Origin: Beduini massiliensis
GTDB lineage: Bacteria > Bacillota_I > Bacilli_A > Erysipelotrichales > Coprobacillaceae
Reading direction: 5' to 3'
NCBI RefSeq assembly: GCF_000829905.1
Contig: NZ_CDPP01000003.1
Coordinates: 356,400-420,399, forward strand
DNA: 64,000 nt
Shown here: one piece after another, positions 43,213-52,708 of the stretch
Layout of the letters: every line of letters starts with the position of its first letter
Numbering within the stretch: the first letter of the stretch is position 1
Made by a program: the position numbers and the translations under genes
Notes under the pieces: model-generated
Told to the model about the DNA's origin: nothing
Databases searched by the model: none
The model's input: the letters and a program-made list of their open reading frames with translations, nothing else

Positions 43213-44766
43213 TTAAATAATTTTTGTAGAGCATTCTTCCAGGTTAATCACTTCATCTACAATCGGTAAATAAAATTCGGGATCATGGCTGACAAGCAGG
43301 ATTGCTCCTCGATAAGTTTTTAAAGCGGTTTGTAATGCTTCCTTAGCATCGACATCTAAATGATTCGTCGGTTCATCCAAGACCAAGACGTTAGCCGGTT
43401 TGTTCATAATGGCACATAATCTGGCTTTTGCATTTTCTCCGCCGGATAATACTTTCATTAATGATTCAATATGATCTGTCGTAAGTCCGCATTTAGCGAG
43501 CATAGAACGGATTTCTCCATTGTTTTTACTAGGAAACTGATCCCATAGATAATTTAAGGTGGTTTTATTTTCTGACACTTCTTCTTGCTTAAAGAAACCA
43601 ATCTCTACAAACGGGTCTTTTTCCACTATACCGTCATAGGGTTCCTGCATTCCGATTAATGTCTTCAGCAAGGTTGTTTTTCCTAATCCGTTAACCCCTT
43701 TTATCGCTACTTTTTTATTTCTTTCAAAAGTAAGATTCATTGGTTTTGTTAAAGGGGTATCATATCCAATCACTAAATTTTGGCAATGGAACAGAACTTT
43801 TCCCGGCGTTCTTGCTTCTTCAAAAGAGAAGACCGGTTTTATTTTTTCTTTTGGTTTGGCTAATATATCCATTTTATCCAATTTCTTTTGTCGGGAACTT
43901 GCCATATTGCGTGTCGCTACTCTGGCCTTGTTTCGGGCTATAAAATCTTCCATATCCGCAATCTCTTTCTGTTGTTTTTTATAGGCGAGTTCTTCTTGCT
44001 TTTTCTTTAAAGCAGATTGCTGCAAGTAATAATCATAGTCTCCTTTATAACGTGTGAGATTACCGTCTTCTAATGCATAGATGACATTGACAACATTATT
44101 TAAAAAGGCAGGGTCATGACTTACTAAGATAAAAGCATTCTCATAGTTCTTCAAGAAATTTGTCAGCCAGTAGATATGCTGCTCATCTAAATAGTTTGTC
44201 GGTTCATCTAAAATTAAGATCATTGGATTTTCCAGCAGCAATTTGGTAAGCAGTACTTTAGAGCGCTGTCCTCCGGATAAATCGTTGACTTGTTTATCTA
44301 AGCCGATATCGTTTAAGCCAAGTCCCGAAGCGACTTCTTTGATTTTAACGTCAATTGTGTAGAAGCCTACATGATCTAGGATCTCCTGAATTTCTCCGAC
44401 ATCTTCCAAAAGCTGTGTCATCGTATTTTCGTCAGCAGTTCCCATTTGTTCATAAAGAGACATCATTTCCTGCTCAAGATCATAATAGTGCTGAAAAGCG
44501 GTCTGTAGGACTTCATAGATGGTTTGTCCCGGTGTTAAGGCAGTATGCTGATCTAAATAACCGATTGTTATACGTTTACACCATTCCAATTTTCCCTCAT
44601 CGGGTTCAATCTTGCCGGTAATAATATTCAAAAAGGTGGATTTCCCCTCACCGTTTGCGCCTACTAATCCGATATGTTCACCGTTCAACAGACGAAAACT
44701 GGCGTCATTTAGTATAGTTCTGCCGCCAAAATCATGGCTGACATGTTCAACGTTTAATATGCTCAT
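43213..44766 (-). CDS. ABC-F family ATPase
   Basis: ABC-F proteins have two ABC domains, no membrane part, and act on the ribosome as translation factors or antibiotic-resistance proteins. Here ABC1 has GANGEGKST, LSGGQRSKVLL and LILDEPTNYLD. A charged linker follows (about 240-300, ELAYKKQQKEIADMEDFIARNKARVATRNMASSRQKKLDK), and ABC2 has GVNGLGKTT, LSGGENAKARL and LVLDEPTNHLD. The 517 residues and the sequence style are closest to the YkpA/YbiT subgroup, which are housekeeping rather than resistance factors; that subgroup call is tentative. It has its own terminator and lies alone on the minus strand. Confidence 0.92.
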   Translation of the reverse strand: MSILNVEHVSHDFGGRTILNDASFRLLNGEHIGLVGANGEGKSTFLNIITGKIEPDEGKLEWCKRITIGYLDQHTALTPGQTIYEVLQTAFQHYYDLEQEMMSLYEQMGTADENTMTQLLEDVGEIQEILDHVGFYTIDVKIKEVASGLGLNDIGLDKQVNDLSGGQRSKVLLTKLLLENPMILILDEPTNYLDEQHIYWLTNFLKNYENAFILVSHDPAFLNNVVNVIYALEDGNLTRYKGDYDYYLQQSALKKKQEELAYKKQQKEIADMEDFIARNKARVATRNMASSRQKKLDKMDILAKPKEKIKPVFSFEEARTPGKVLFHCQNLVIGYDTPLTKPMNLTFERNKKVAIKGVNGLGKTTLLKTLIGMQEPYDGIVEKDPFVEIGFFKQEEVSENKTTLNYLWDQFPSKNNGEIRSMLAKCGLTTDHIESLMKVLSGGENAKARLCAIMNKPANVLVLDEPTNHLDVDAKEALQTALKTYRGAILLVSHDPEFYLPIVDEVINLEECSTKII

Positions 44767-44873
44767 TGTTTACCCTCAATTCTCTTTGTTTTCAATAGTA
44801 TTATTATACATAAAACCGATGATAAAGCAAAAGGTATATCTGTCAATAGAAAACAAATCTTATTCAAAACGCT

Positions 44874-45629
44874 TTAATTTAGGTAGTTTAACGCTATTTC
44901 AATAGTGATCGTTAATAGATTCAAATAGCGGCTGGAATGGTAGTAAGAATGAAATAAAGATGAAACTTTCGGCAACGCAATCAAGTGTTTTGCATCAATG
45001 GTGTCATCGGCGCTGATGATATAATATGCGATATGATTTTGGCGCAGCTGTTTTAATGTTTCCTGATGTTGGATCAGCCAATGACCGGTTAATGATATAA
45101 TCAAGACAACACCTTGCTTTTTTATAAGATCAAAAAGAATAACATCATCGACATCACGATTTAAAAGGTAGGTAGCGTGATGATGCACTTCAAAAATGGA
45201 ACGCAGATGATTGCTGGCAGGATCACTGTAGCTGGAGTTTAAGATCACGATCGGCTGATGCTGAATAATCTCTTTTAGTTTATGCGTAAGATCAGTAAAA
45301 TCAATCCATTCAAAAAAGCTTTGTGTAAGAAGATGATCTTTTTTTATAAAAGCGTCGACGGTCGTTTGGATATCTGTCGACTGATCGACATAGGGCAAGA
45401 TATCCTCTTTTAAAGATTTAAAGCTTGAATAGCCTAGACGTTTACAGAATTTAGTCACAGTGGAAATACTGGTATGGGCTCTGGAAGCGACTTGTTCGAT
45501 ATAAATATCCGGGAAATCATGAATCAATTCAATAAGTGTTTTGGCAATATCATAGTTCGCATCATGATGGCGGCAGTCTGCCAAAAAATCAACGAGTTTA
45601 AAATAAACGGGAGTACAGCGTTTATCCAT
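44874..45629 (-). CDS. MurR/RpiR-family transcriptional regulator
   Basis: RpiR regulators combine an N-terminal HTH_6 domain (about 1-75) with a SIS sugar-phosphate sensor (about 90-250). ASRAHTSISTVTKFCKRLGYSSFKSLKEDI is the DNA-binding helix pair, and PIVILNSSYSDPASNHLRSIF, GVVLIISLTGHW and HLIALPKVSSLFHSYYHSSRYLNLL make the SIS-like part, which looks divergent. I chose the ATG at 45629, with AAGAGGTG upstream on the minus strand. No sugar gene is adjacent, so its target is unknown. Confidence 0.83.
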   Translation of the reverse strand: MDKRCTPVYFKLVDFLADCRHHDANYDIAKTLIELIHDFPDIYIEQVASRAHTSISTVTKFCKRLGYSSFKSLKEDILPYVDQSTDIQTTVDAFIKKDHLLTQSFFEWIDFTDLTHKLKEIIQHQPIVILNSSYSDPASNHLRSIFEVHHHATYLLNRDVDDVILFDLIKKQGVVLIISLTGHWLIQHQETLKQLRQNHIAYYIISADDTIDAKHLIALPKVSSLFHSYYHSSRYLNLLTITIEIALNYLN

Positions 45630-45751
45630 TTTCATCACCTCTTAAAAGATTGTATCAAAACCTAGGCTAAAAGTAAAATGTGTGACAGCGCTTACGATCT
45701 GTTTGTCAAAAATGCACAGGTATGATAAAATATGTCTAAAGTGAGGGAAAA

Positions 45752-46531
45752 ATGATGATAGATTACGAAAGTGCGAAGGCGGCATTTGAAAAATATGTCG
45801 CACAATATGATCTAAGTGATAATAAAATTCGACTGAAATGGATTCATACTTATGGTGTAGCAGCTTATGCACAAAGAATAGCCGAAGATGAAAAACTAGA
45901 AGAAGAAGATATTCAGCTAGCTAAGCTCATCGCATTGCTTCATGATATCGGACGTTTTGAACAAATTCGGCAATTCAACAGTTTTAGTGACAACAATGTA
46001 TCTCATGCACACTTAGCCAGTGATTATCTGTTTAAAGAAAATCATATCCGTGACTTTATTGAAGACAATCAATATGATGAAATCATAAAAAAGGCAATCG
46101 AGCAGCACTCATTGTTCAAAATAGAGGAGCAGGGAAATAAAAGAGAAATTTTGCATATAAAATTAATTCGCGATGCCGACAAGCTGGATAATTTCAGAGT
46201 AAAAAACACAGAGGATGTTGAAACCTTATTTGATATCAGTATGGAAGAGTTGGCTCAGCAAAAAATAACCGATCGAATTTATGATCAGATTCTGTGCAGT
46301 CAGCCAATCGCAGCAGAAGAAAGAAAAACAAATATTGATATGTGGGCATCATGGATAGCTTTTATTTTTGATTTGAATTTTCGCAGCAGTTTCAAGTGTC
46401 TGATCGAGACGGATTATATTACTCAAAATATTGATCGTATTGACTATCAGTTAGCTTATACAAAGAAAAAGATGGACCTTATTAAAAAGCATTGTAATCG
46501 CTATATTGTCTGGCGTAGCATCACTAAGTAG
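45752..46531 (+). CDS. HD-domain phosphohydrolase
   Basis: The 259-residue protein has the HD metal-site pattern: H in IHTYGVAAYA, HDIGRFEQIRQF and IRDADKLDNFRV, with SHAHLASDYLF between. Such proteins hydrolyse phosphate bonds in nucleotides or nucleic acids, but nothing fixes the substrate here. A second ATG at 45755 could be used. Its ribosome site is GTGAGGG. It ends in a strong terminator. Confidence 0.83.
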   Translation: MMIDYESAKAAFEKYVAQYDLSDNKIRLKWIHTYGVAAYAQRIAEDEKLEEEDIQLAKLIALLHDIGRFEQIRQFNSFSDNNVSHAHLASDYLFKENHIRDFIEDNQYDEIIKKAIEQHSLFKIEEQGNKREILHIKLIRDADKLDNFRVKNTEDVETLFDISMEELAQQKITDRIYDQILCSQPIAAEERKTNIDMWASWIAFIFDLNFRSSFKCLIETDYITQNIDRIDYQLAYTKKKMDLIKKHCNRYIVWRSITK

Positions 46532-46532
46532 G

Positions 46533-46560
46533 AACGATAAAATTATTTTATCGTTTTTTT
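46533..46560 (+). terminator. Terminator after the HD gene
   Basis: AACGATAAAA, loop TTA and TTTTATCGTT are followed by T's. Confidence 0.85.
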
Positions 46561-46618
46561 CAATTTTAGTGTCACAAACCGATTGTTTTAACGTCTAATA
46601 ATTGAAAGGAGAAAAATA

Positions 46619-47455
46619 ATGGACAAAAACATGGAAAAATGGGTAGCTAAAGCTATCGAAGGAGACCGAGAAGCATTGGAGTATATTTTAATCGACATCA
46701 GAGATTTTGTTTTTAATCTTTCCTTGAGAATGTTAGGATCTGTTGCCGATGCAGAAGATGCTTCTCAGGATATTTTAGTCAAAATTATGACCAGCTTGAG
46801 TACTTTCAGACAGGAGAGCCAGTTTAAGACTTGGGTCTATCGTATTGCCACTAATTATCTCATCGATTATAAAAAGTCAATGTTTGCACAACATCCTTTG
46901 GATTTTGATTTTTATGCCAATGATATCCGAGCAGGATTTATTGATACCAAAGAAGAGTTATTGATGGGAGTAGATAAAAAAGTGTTGGCAGAAGAATTGA
47001 AGATGTCTTGTACCAATGTCATGCTTCAATGCTTGGATGCACCAACACGCTGTATCTTTATTTTGGGCACCATGTTTGGGATTGATAGTAAAACGGCGGG
47101 TGAGATTTTAGGAATGACTCCGGCTAACTATCGTCAGAAATTATCAAGAGCAAGAAGAAAAATGGCAGCTTTTTTAAGTGAACACTGTGGGTTATCCGGA
47201 GGATATTGCGATTGTGAAAAAAGAATAGGTTATGCGGCAAAACAGCATCGCTTAAATCCTCAAAAACTCGAATTTAAAACCTTAAAGCAATTAGATTCTG
47301 ACGTTTTAATGCGATGTAAGGCATCGATGGAAGAAATCGACGAACTCTCTACTGTTTTTGATGAACTGCCCAAATATCGTTCATCGCTGGAAGTCAAACA
47401 GTTTTTAGAGCAGCTGCTCCAATCAAAACAGCTGAAAGAAGTTCAGCACTATTAG
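46619..47455 (+). CDS. ECF-like RNA polymerase sigma factor with C-terminal extension
   Basis: Region 2 is SLRMLGSVADAEDASQDILVKIMTSLSTFRQESQFKTWVYRIATNYLIDYKK, and region 4 is DAPTRCIFILGTMFGIDSKTAGEILGMTPANYRQKLSRARRKMAAFL. At 278 residues it is about 90 longer than simple ECF factors. The extension begins with a CDC motif (GGYCDCEKRIGYAAKQHRL) and may sense a signal. No anti-sigma factor is next to it; the following gene is a DUF2461 protein 14 bases on. Regulon unknown. Confidence 0.85.
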   Translation: MDKNMEKWVAKAIEGDREALEYILIDIRDFVFNLSLRMLGSVADAEDASQDILVKIMTSLSTFRQESQFKTWVYRIATNYLIDYKKSMFAQHPLDFDFYANDIRAGFIDTKEELLMGVDKKVLAEELKMSCTNVMLQCLDAPTRCIFILGTMFGIDSKTAGEILGMTPANYRQKLSRARRKMAAFLSEHCGLSGGYCDCEKRIGYAAKQHRLNPQKLEFKTLKQLDSDVLMRCKASMEEIDELSTVFDELPKYRSSLEVKQFLEQLLQSKQLKEVQHY

Positions 47456-47469
47456 GAGGAAATAATAAA

Positions 47470-48153
47470 ATGAATATACAAAAGATATTAAATTTTTTGA
47501 CCGAACTTGAACAAAACAATAATAAAGAATGGTATCATGCCCATAAGAGTGAACGCTTAGAAGCAGAAAAAGAATTTGAAAGCCTGATTCAAGAGTTGAT
47601 TTTAAGAATCGGTGAATTTGATGATTCCGTTTTACCTTTTCAACCCAAGGATCTGACTTTTAAAATGGTGCGGGATACGCGTTTTAGTCATGATAAATCT
47701 CCTTATAATCCTGTATTTAGGGCACATATTTCTTCTAAAGGAAAATTGCCGATACCGGTGGGGTATTTTATTTATCTTCAGCCGCAGGATCGTACTTTTT
47801 TAGGAGGCGGTCTGTTTGCGGATATGTTTTCTCAGGCAACATCGCTGATGCGAGATTATTTGTCATCGAATAGTGACGCTTTTTTGAAGCTGATTCATGA
47901 GGAATCTTTTCAAAAATATTTTACGGTGATGGGAACGCAGCTTAAAAATGTACCTAAAGGCTATGATAAAGAAAGCCCGGTAGCTGAATATTTAAAAAAT
48001 AAGTGTTGGTATTTAGAATATCCTGTGCAGGATATTTTACTGACTGACAGCGATCACTTTATAAATCAAGCCGTTGAGATTTTTAAGGCAATGGTTCCGT
48101 TTAATACATATTTAAATACTGCTTTAAAAGATTTTACGATGCCGGAGCGTTAA
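47470..48153 (+). CDS. DUF2461 (TIGR02453) family protein
   Basis: This 227-residue protein belongs to a widespread family of unknown function. NNNKEWYHAHKSERLEAEKEFESL, KDLTFKMVRDTRFSHDKSPYNPVFRAHIS and GGGLFADMFSQATSLMRDYL are its conserved blocks. It is 14 bases after the sigma-factor gene with AGGAGGA, so the pair forms an operon, perhaps an oxidative or envelope-stress unit; that link is speculative. A terminator follows. Confidence 0.88.
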   Translation: MNIQKILNFLTELEQNNNKEWYHAHKSERLEAEKEFESLIQELILRIGEFDDSVLPFQPKDLTFKMVRDTRFSHDKSPYNPVFRAHISSKGKLPIPVGYFIYLQPQDRTFLGGGLFADMFSQATSLMRDYLSSNSDAFLKLIHEESFQKYFTVMGTQLKNVPKGYDKESPVAEYLKNKCWYLEYPVQDILLTDSDHFINQAVEIFKAMVPFNTYLNTALKDFTMPER

Positions 48154-48160
48154 TTATTTG

Positions 48161-48186
48161 AGAACATGAAAATTCATGTTCTTTTT
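48161..48186 (+). terminator. Terminator after the DUF2461 gene
   Basis: AGAACATGAA, two A and TTCATGTTCT, followed by T's. Confidence 0.8.
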
Positions 48187-48198
48187 CTATATGAGGTC

Positions 48199-48226
48199 TT
48201 GTTATTGTGGGGGGATTTTGTATAAT
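48199..48226 (+). promoter_or_regulatory. Promoter of the hybrid histidine kinase gene
   Basis: TTGTTA at 48199-48204 and TATAAT at 48221-48226 are 16 bases apart. The in-frame ATG at 48225 lies inside the -10, which rules it out as the start. Confidence 0.65.
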
Positions 48227-48263
48227 GAAAAGAGGATTGAAAATAATGGACGGGAGAAAAAAG

Positions 48264-50867
48264 ATGGGGTTTAATTCAAATAAAAAGAAAAAGAGCTGGT
48301 TTACAATATGGATAGGGTTCATCACTCTTTTAGCGATTGCTTTTTTATTTATCAGTATGTCCTTTATTCATAATATGAATCAAATGTCACATCGAATGTA
48401 TGAACATCCCTATACAGTTTCCAATGAAGCAAGATCCATGCGGACACGTTTATTGGATATGCGTTTATTTATACAAACCGTACTGATTGACGATGAGACA
48501 GAGAGTGCTTCTTTTCTGGCAGAACGATATCAGTTGCAAGAGGATTCAATCGCCATCATTTCAGAGCGCTATTTAGGCCCGACTGAGGATATTGATCGTC
48601 TGAATGAAAGTATGCAGGCATTAAAGGATATTCAAACTGAAGCTGTTTTAAATGAAAACATTTATACAAAAGAAGAAATGACAGTGTTTATTGAAGAAAA
48701 GGTGAATCCTTGTTATGACGAAGTGAATGACTGCCTGTTAGCTATTATTCGTTTTGCCGATGGCAGGGTAATGGATCTTGAAAAAGAAGTGGCACAAGCG
48801 GCTACGCAGACCATCGTTTTATTCTTTTCTCTCTTAGCCTTTATTGTTGGATTTTCAATCTATTTCTGGTACCGTGAAAAGAAGAATATGAAAGAGATTG
48901 AATATCGTGAAATGTTGTTTGATGGGTTATCTCGTAATATCGATGATATTATTTATATTTATAATGTGAAACAGAAAAAAACGGAATTCATCAGTGCCAA
49001 TGAACAACGAGTATTAGGGTTTGTTCCCAATATGGAAAATATAGAGGGGGAGGGCTATTTAGCTTACTTGCCAAAAGAAGAACAATTAAAATTAGATGCA
49101 ATGATCAGTGCCGGTGAAATACGTGAAACTCAGATTTTTGACTTTAAATTGCCGGTTCAGGGCATTGATAAATATATGCGTGTTCGTATCTATCCGGAAA
49201 TACACAACAATAAAGTGATTCGTTACATCATTTTCCTGTCGGATCAAACAAAAGAGAACACCATCCAGCAAAACCTTCAAGATGCATTGATGAATGCCCA
49301 GCAGGCGAATGCCGCTAAAAGTCAGTTCTTATCAAGAATGAGTCATGAGATTCGTACTCCAATGAATGCGATTATTGGAATGACTTCGATTGCTGCGACT
49401 TATATTGATAATCGAGATAAAGTAGAAAACTGTTTAAGCAAAATCGGATTTGCCTCAAAACACTTGATGTCTTTGATTAATGACGTTTTAGATATGTCTA
49501 AAATTGAGGAAGGGAAGATGAATATCGCACATGAACGTTTTCATCTTAATGAATTGATCGAGACTGTTTCAACAATCGTTTATCCTCAAGCAGAAGAAAA
49601 AGGAGTAGCGTTTAAGGTTCCCATACTAGGAGTGACGGAGGAATATTTATTAGGAGATCCATTACGTTTGCGACAAATCTTGTTTAATTTATTATCCAAT
49701 GCATTAAAATTTACGCCTTGTGGCGGAGAGATTTGTTTAAAAGTCCAACAGATAAAAAATAATAACGGTAAGGTTCGTTTCCGCTTTACGATAAGCGATA
49801 CCGGAATCGGAATGAGCGAAGCATTTATGTCTCGCATCTTTAAGCCCTTTGAACAAGAAGATATGAAAACAACACAGACTTTCGGAGGAACCGGATTAGG
49901 GCTTTCGATTACACATAATTTAGTCAGCTTAATGGGTGGAACAATACATGTTAAGAGTCAGCCGAATGTCGGAAGTGACTTTATTATTGAACTTCATTTT
50001 GATACTGCACAAAATGAAGAACGTCATATTCCACTTCCCCATGAATTTGAAAAATTAAAGATCTTGATAGCGGATGATGATCAAGATACTTGTGAGCATA
50101 CGTCTTTATTGTTGGAAAAAATGGGAATCAATGCGTCATGGGTTCTTTCCGGCATCCAAGCGGTCACTGCTGTATTGAGTGCACATGAGTGCGGTGAAGA
50201 TTATGATGTTTGTTTTATTGATTTAAAAATGCCGGATATTGATGGAATCGAAACAGTCAAAAGAATTCGGCAAGCGATTGGTCCAGATACTTTAATCGTG
50301 ATTATGACCGCTTATGATTGGTCCGTCATCGAAAGTGAGGCGCGTGCAGCCGGAGTGGATTATTTCTTGTCCAAGCCTTTGTTCGCCTCAACGCTATATA
50401 ATACGCTGCTGTCCATTACGCAAGTTGAATATACATTGCCTCTGCAAAAGGCAACTGAGAAAATAACTGAGGATTTATCCGGAGTGCATCTTTTGCTGGC
50501 AGAAGATAATGAACTGAATCGGGAGATTGCGGTTGAAATCCTGCAGATGATGGGAATCTGCGTGGATTGTGTAGAAAATGGAAAAATGGCAGTCGAAAAA
50601 TTTGAATCTTCCGATATTCAGCAATATGACGCTGTTTTGATGGATATTCAAATGCCAATCATGAATGGCTATGAAGCAGCTAAAGCGATTCGCAGCTGCG
50701 GTCATCCTAACGCTAAAAAGATTCCTATTTTGGCTATGACGGCAAATGCATTTCAAGAAGATGTTGCAGAAGCATTGGCGTCAGGAATGAATGCACATAT
50801 TGCAAAGCCGATCGATCCGAATACATTGTATCAAGTCTTGCTGAAACAATTAAAACAATCCCACTAG
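48264..50867 (+). CDS. Hybrid sensor histidine kinase with two receiver domains
   Basis: Domains in order: an N-terminal membrane helix (FTIWIGFITLLAIAFLFISM), a periplasm-facing helical sensor (about 40-180), a second helix (IVLFFSLLAFIVGFSIYFW), a PAS-like domain (about 215-330), HisKA with phospho-His in MSHEIRTPMNAIIG, HATPase (DTGIGMSE, FGGTGLGLS), REC1 (ILIADDDQD, FIDLKMPD) and REC2 (LLAEDNELNRE, LMDIQMPIMNGYEA). No Hpt domain or separate response regulator lies next to it. Several upstream in-frame starts exist (48207, 48225, 48246); the promoter -10 at 48221-48226 argues against the first two, and GGGAG is spaced for 48264. The signal is unknown. Confidence 0.9.
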   Translation: MGFNSNKKKKSWFTIWIGFITLLAIAFLFISMSFIHNMNQMSHRMYEHPYTVSNEARSMRTRLLDMRLFIQTVLIDDETESASFLAERYQLQEDSIAIISERYLGPTEDIDRLNESMQALKDIQTEAVLNENIYTKEEMTVFIEEKVNPCYDEVNDCLLAIIRFADGRVMDLEKEVAQAATQTIVLFFSLLAFIVGFSIYFWYREKKNMKEIEYREMLFDGLSRNIDDIIYIYNVKQKKTEFISANEQRVLGFVPNMENIEGEGYLAYLPKEEQLKLDAMISAGEIRETQIFDFKLPVQGIDKYMRVRIYPEIHNNKVIRYIIFLSDQTKENTIQQNLQDALMNAQQANAAKSQFLSRMSHEIRTPMNAIIGMTSIAATYIDNRDKVENCLSKIGFASKHLMSLINDVLDMSKIEEGKMNIAHERFHLNELIETVSTIVYPQAEEKGVAFKVPILGVTEEYLLGDPLRLRQILFNLLSNALKFTPCGGEICLKVQQIKNNNGKVRFRFTISDTGIGMSEAFMSRIFKPFEQEDMKTTQTFGGTGLGLSITHNLVSLMGGTIHVKSQPNVGSDFIIELHFDTAQNEERHIPLPHEFEKLKILIADDDQDTCEHTSLLLEKMGINASWVLSGIQAVTAVLSAHECGEDYDVCFIDLKMPDIDGIETVKRIRQAIGPDTLIVIMTAYDWSVIESEARAAGVDYFLSKPLFASTLYNTLLSITQVEYTLPLQKATEKITEDLSGVHLLLAEDNELNREIAVEILQMMGICVDCVENGKMAVEKFESSDIQQYDAVLMDIQMPIMNGYEAAKAIRSCGHPNAKKIPILAMTANAFQEDVAEALASGMNAHIAKPIDPNTLYQVLLKQLKQSH

Positions 50868-50902
50868 AACACATCTTGCTTTATTGCTAAGATGTGTTTT
50901 CT
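50868..50902 (+). terminator. Terminator after the histidine kinase gene
   Basis: AACACATCTT, an 11-base loop and AAGATGTGTT, followed by TTCT. Confidence 0.75.
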
Positions 50903-50911
50903 ATTGAAAAA

Positions 50912-51031
50912 ATGTCATCTTTTAAAGAAAATGGCAGAATTATCAAAAAAGCTTCGTCAGATATCATCGGTTTACCGGCAAAAGTAAAAGGTGATACATC
51001 CGCAAGACAGAGTGTCAGAATATCAAAATAA
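50912..51031 (+). pseudogene. Possible remnant of a SIS-domain sugar isomerase
   Basis: A 39-codon frame encodes a peptide whose end, LPAKVKGDTSARQSV, resembles the region before the C-terminus of 6-phospho-3-hexuloisomerase-type SIS proteins. It has no ribosome site and stops just before the last part expected there, at the terminator of the convergent RpiR gene. RpiR regulators often sit beside SIS genes, so a decayed target gene is possible. The match is judged by eye on few residues and may be chance. Confidence 0.25.
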
Positions 51032-51053
51032 AAAGCGAGGGATCCCTCGCTTT
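51032..51053 (-). terminator. Terminator overlapping the RpiR gene end
   Basis: A perfect palindrome (AAAGCGAGGG, AT, CCCTCGCTTT) precedes a T tract on the minus strand. It touches the stop codon of the gene at 51052. Confidence 0.8.
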
Positions 51054-51864
51054 AATGTGACTGTGTATATTTAATATGATAAAACATCTCAATGATTTCA
51101 AATAGATAAGTTAAGGAGAATTTGGAAATCAAGGAATCTTTTGGACCACCGAGATTTATGAAAAGATCAAATTGATCTTTAAAGGTATCTTCCACACTTT
51201 GTGTAATAATCACCTTGTGCGCCTGCGTATTTTTAAATAAGCGAATGACTTCACTGCTTTGTTCAATGAATTTTCCCGTCATTGAACTTAGAATAACTAA
51301 ATCATCTTGAGTTGCTTCTTGTAAGATTTCAAGCTGACCTTTTTCATCAAATAAGCCGAAACATTCTTTTCCTAAATAAGCTAATTCAATCTGCAGCTGC
51401 ATGGTCGTATTCTGAGAATAGTAGTATCCAAGAAAAATAATACGGCGTGCATCATGGATTAAATCGACTAATTGGTTGATTTGGCGATCATCAATCATTT
51501 CATAAACACGATCAATTGTATGAATAACACTGTCATGGTGGGCACTTAAAATCGCTTTGCCGTTATCTAACGTTGTCGTTAAACTCTTTGAATTGGGAAA
51601 GTAGATATTTTCATACACATTATTGAATTGTTCGATGGAAAGAGAAACAGTCGTTTTAAAATCAATGAAAGATTCAAAATTCAGTTTACGGCATAAACGA
51701 CTGATTGTTGCCGGTGAAACATAACACATTTCCGCAACATCCGTGATCGAACAATGGGGAATCTGACGAATGTTTTTCAAGATGACTTTGGCAGCATCAT
51801 AATAAACATCATGCTGAGTTGCGGTATTGATAAATAAGACTAATTGATAGAATGCTATTCTCAT
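51052..51864 (-). CDS. MurR/RpiR-family transcriptional regulator
   Basis: The 270-residue regulator has an N-terminal HTH_6 (SITDVAEMCYVSPATISRLCRKLNFESFIDFKTTV) and a SIS domain with RRIIFLGYYYSQNTTMQLQIELAYLGK, DLVILSSMTGKFIEQSSEVIRL and HKVIITQSV. It is related in design to, but clearly different from, the RpiR protein at 44874. GGAGAG lies before the ATG on the minus strand. The divergent neighbour is a radical SAM gene, not a sugar gene, so its effector and targets are unknown. Confidence 0.88.
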   Translation of the reverse strand: MRIAFYQLVLFINTATQHDVYYDAAKVILKNIRQIPHCSITDVAEMCYVSPATISRLCRKLNFESFIDFKTTVSLSIEQFNNVYENIYFPNSKSLTTTLDNGKAILSAHHDSVIHTIDRVYEMIDDRQINQLVDLIHDARRIIFLGYYYSQNTTMQLQIELAYLGKECFGLFDEKGQLEILQEATQDDLVILSSMTGKFIEQSSEVIRLFKNTQAHKVIITQSVEDTFKDQFDLFINLGGPKDSLISKFSLTYLFEIIEMFYHIKYTQSH

Positions 51865-51949
51865 AAAAAACTCTCCTTTATGACAGTGTTATTTTATCAT
51901 ATCTTATAAAAAGTCATTCAAAATGTGCAAATCTTGAAAATCTTTTGTA

Positions 51950-52594
51950 TTATTCTTCAAACGGACGCACTCTTAAAGAAAGTCCCAGCTGATCTGCAAT
52001 TTCCTGACACTGGCGGATTTTCTCTTCACCGATAATATCAACGATTGTCACTGCAACAACAGGGACATAAGATTTGCATTTTACCGCAAAGTCCAACATG
52101 CCTTCAAAAGAAGCCATCCCAAAACGACTGCGTGTAAGTTCAAGATATTCTTTAGCACTTGGCGCGTTTAAACTGATCGAGATGATGTCGATGATTCCTT
52201 TTAAACGAGGCGTGATATCTGTTGCATACATTAGATTTGCCAGCCCATTAGTATTGATTCGAACAGGTAAGTAGGGACAGGTCTGTTTAAGATGTGCGGC
52301 AATAGTCAGTAGATCATCCAACCGTTCTGTAGGTTCGCCAAAACCACAAAAGACACATTCTTTAAAAAGCGTTAAATCATACCTCGAAAGTTCATTGATC
52401 ACTTCTTGAACTGTAGGTTCCGTTTCCAGCCAGAGAGAATTGTCTTTCATCATTTCTTTTGTTTGTCTTAAACAAAAGGTACAGGCACATGGACAACGAT
52501 TCGTAAGATTGATATAAAGACTGACATCTTTTTTATTTTGAATGTGTCGAATATCAATATAACTATTATTATATAAAGTATATAAAATTGTCAT
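51950..52594 (-). CDS. TatD-associated radical SAM protein
   Basis: This 214-residue radical SAM protein has the CxxxCxxC cluster motif CPCACTFC and a glycine-rich GFGEPTERLDDLL segment after it. INTNGLAN and SISLNAPSAKEYLEL are typical of the TIM-barrel core. The overall match is to the TIGR04038 group, often encoded beside TatD nucleases; no tatD is in this window. At 214 residues it lacks room for extra Fe-S domains. Its reaction is unknown. AGGAGGT precedes the ATG on the minus strand. Confidence 0.87.
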   Translation of the reverse strand: MTILYTLYNNSYIDIRHIQNKKDVSLYINLTNRCPCACTFCLRQTKEMMKDNSLWLETEPTVQEVINELSRYDLTLFKECVFCGFGEPTERLDDLLTIAAHLKQTCPYLPVRINTNGLANLMYATDITPRLKGIIDIISISLNAPSAKEYLELTRSRFGMASFEGMLDFAVKCKSYVPVVAVTIVDIIGEEKIRQCQEIADQLGLSLRVRPFEE

Positions 52595-52708
52595 TTTAAA
52601 GACCTCCTATAATGTTATTCTACGCTGAAATCACTTTATGCTCAATCTATTTTCAGATTCTTTACAAGGAATAAAAAAAGGATTATGATCAATGGAGGAG
52701 GAATCATA

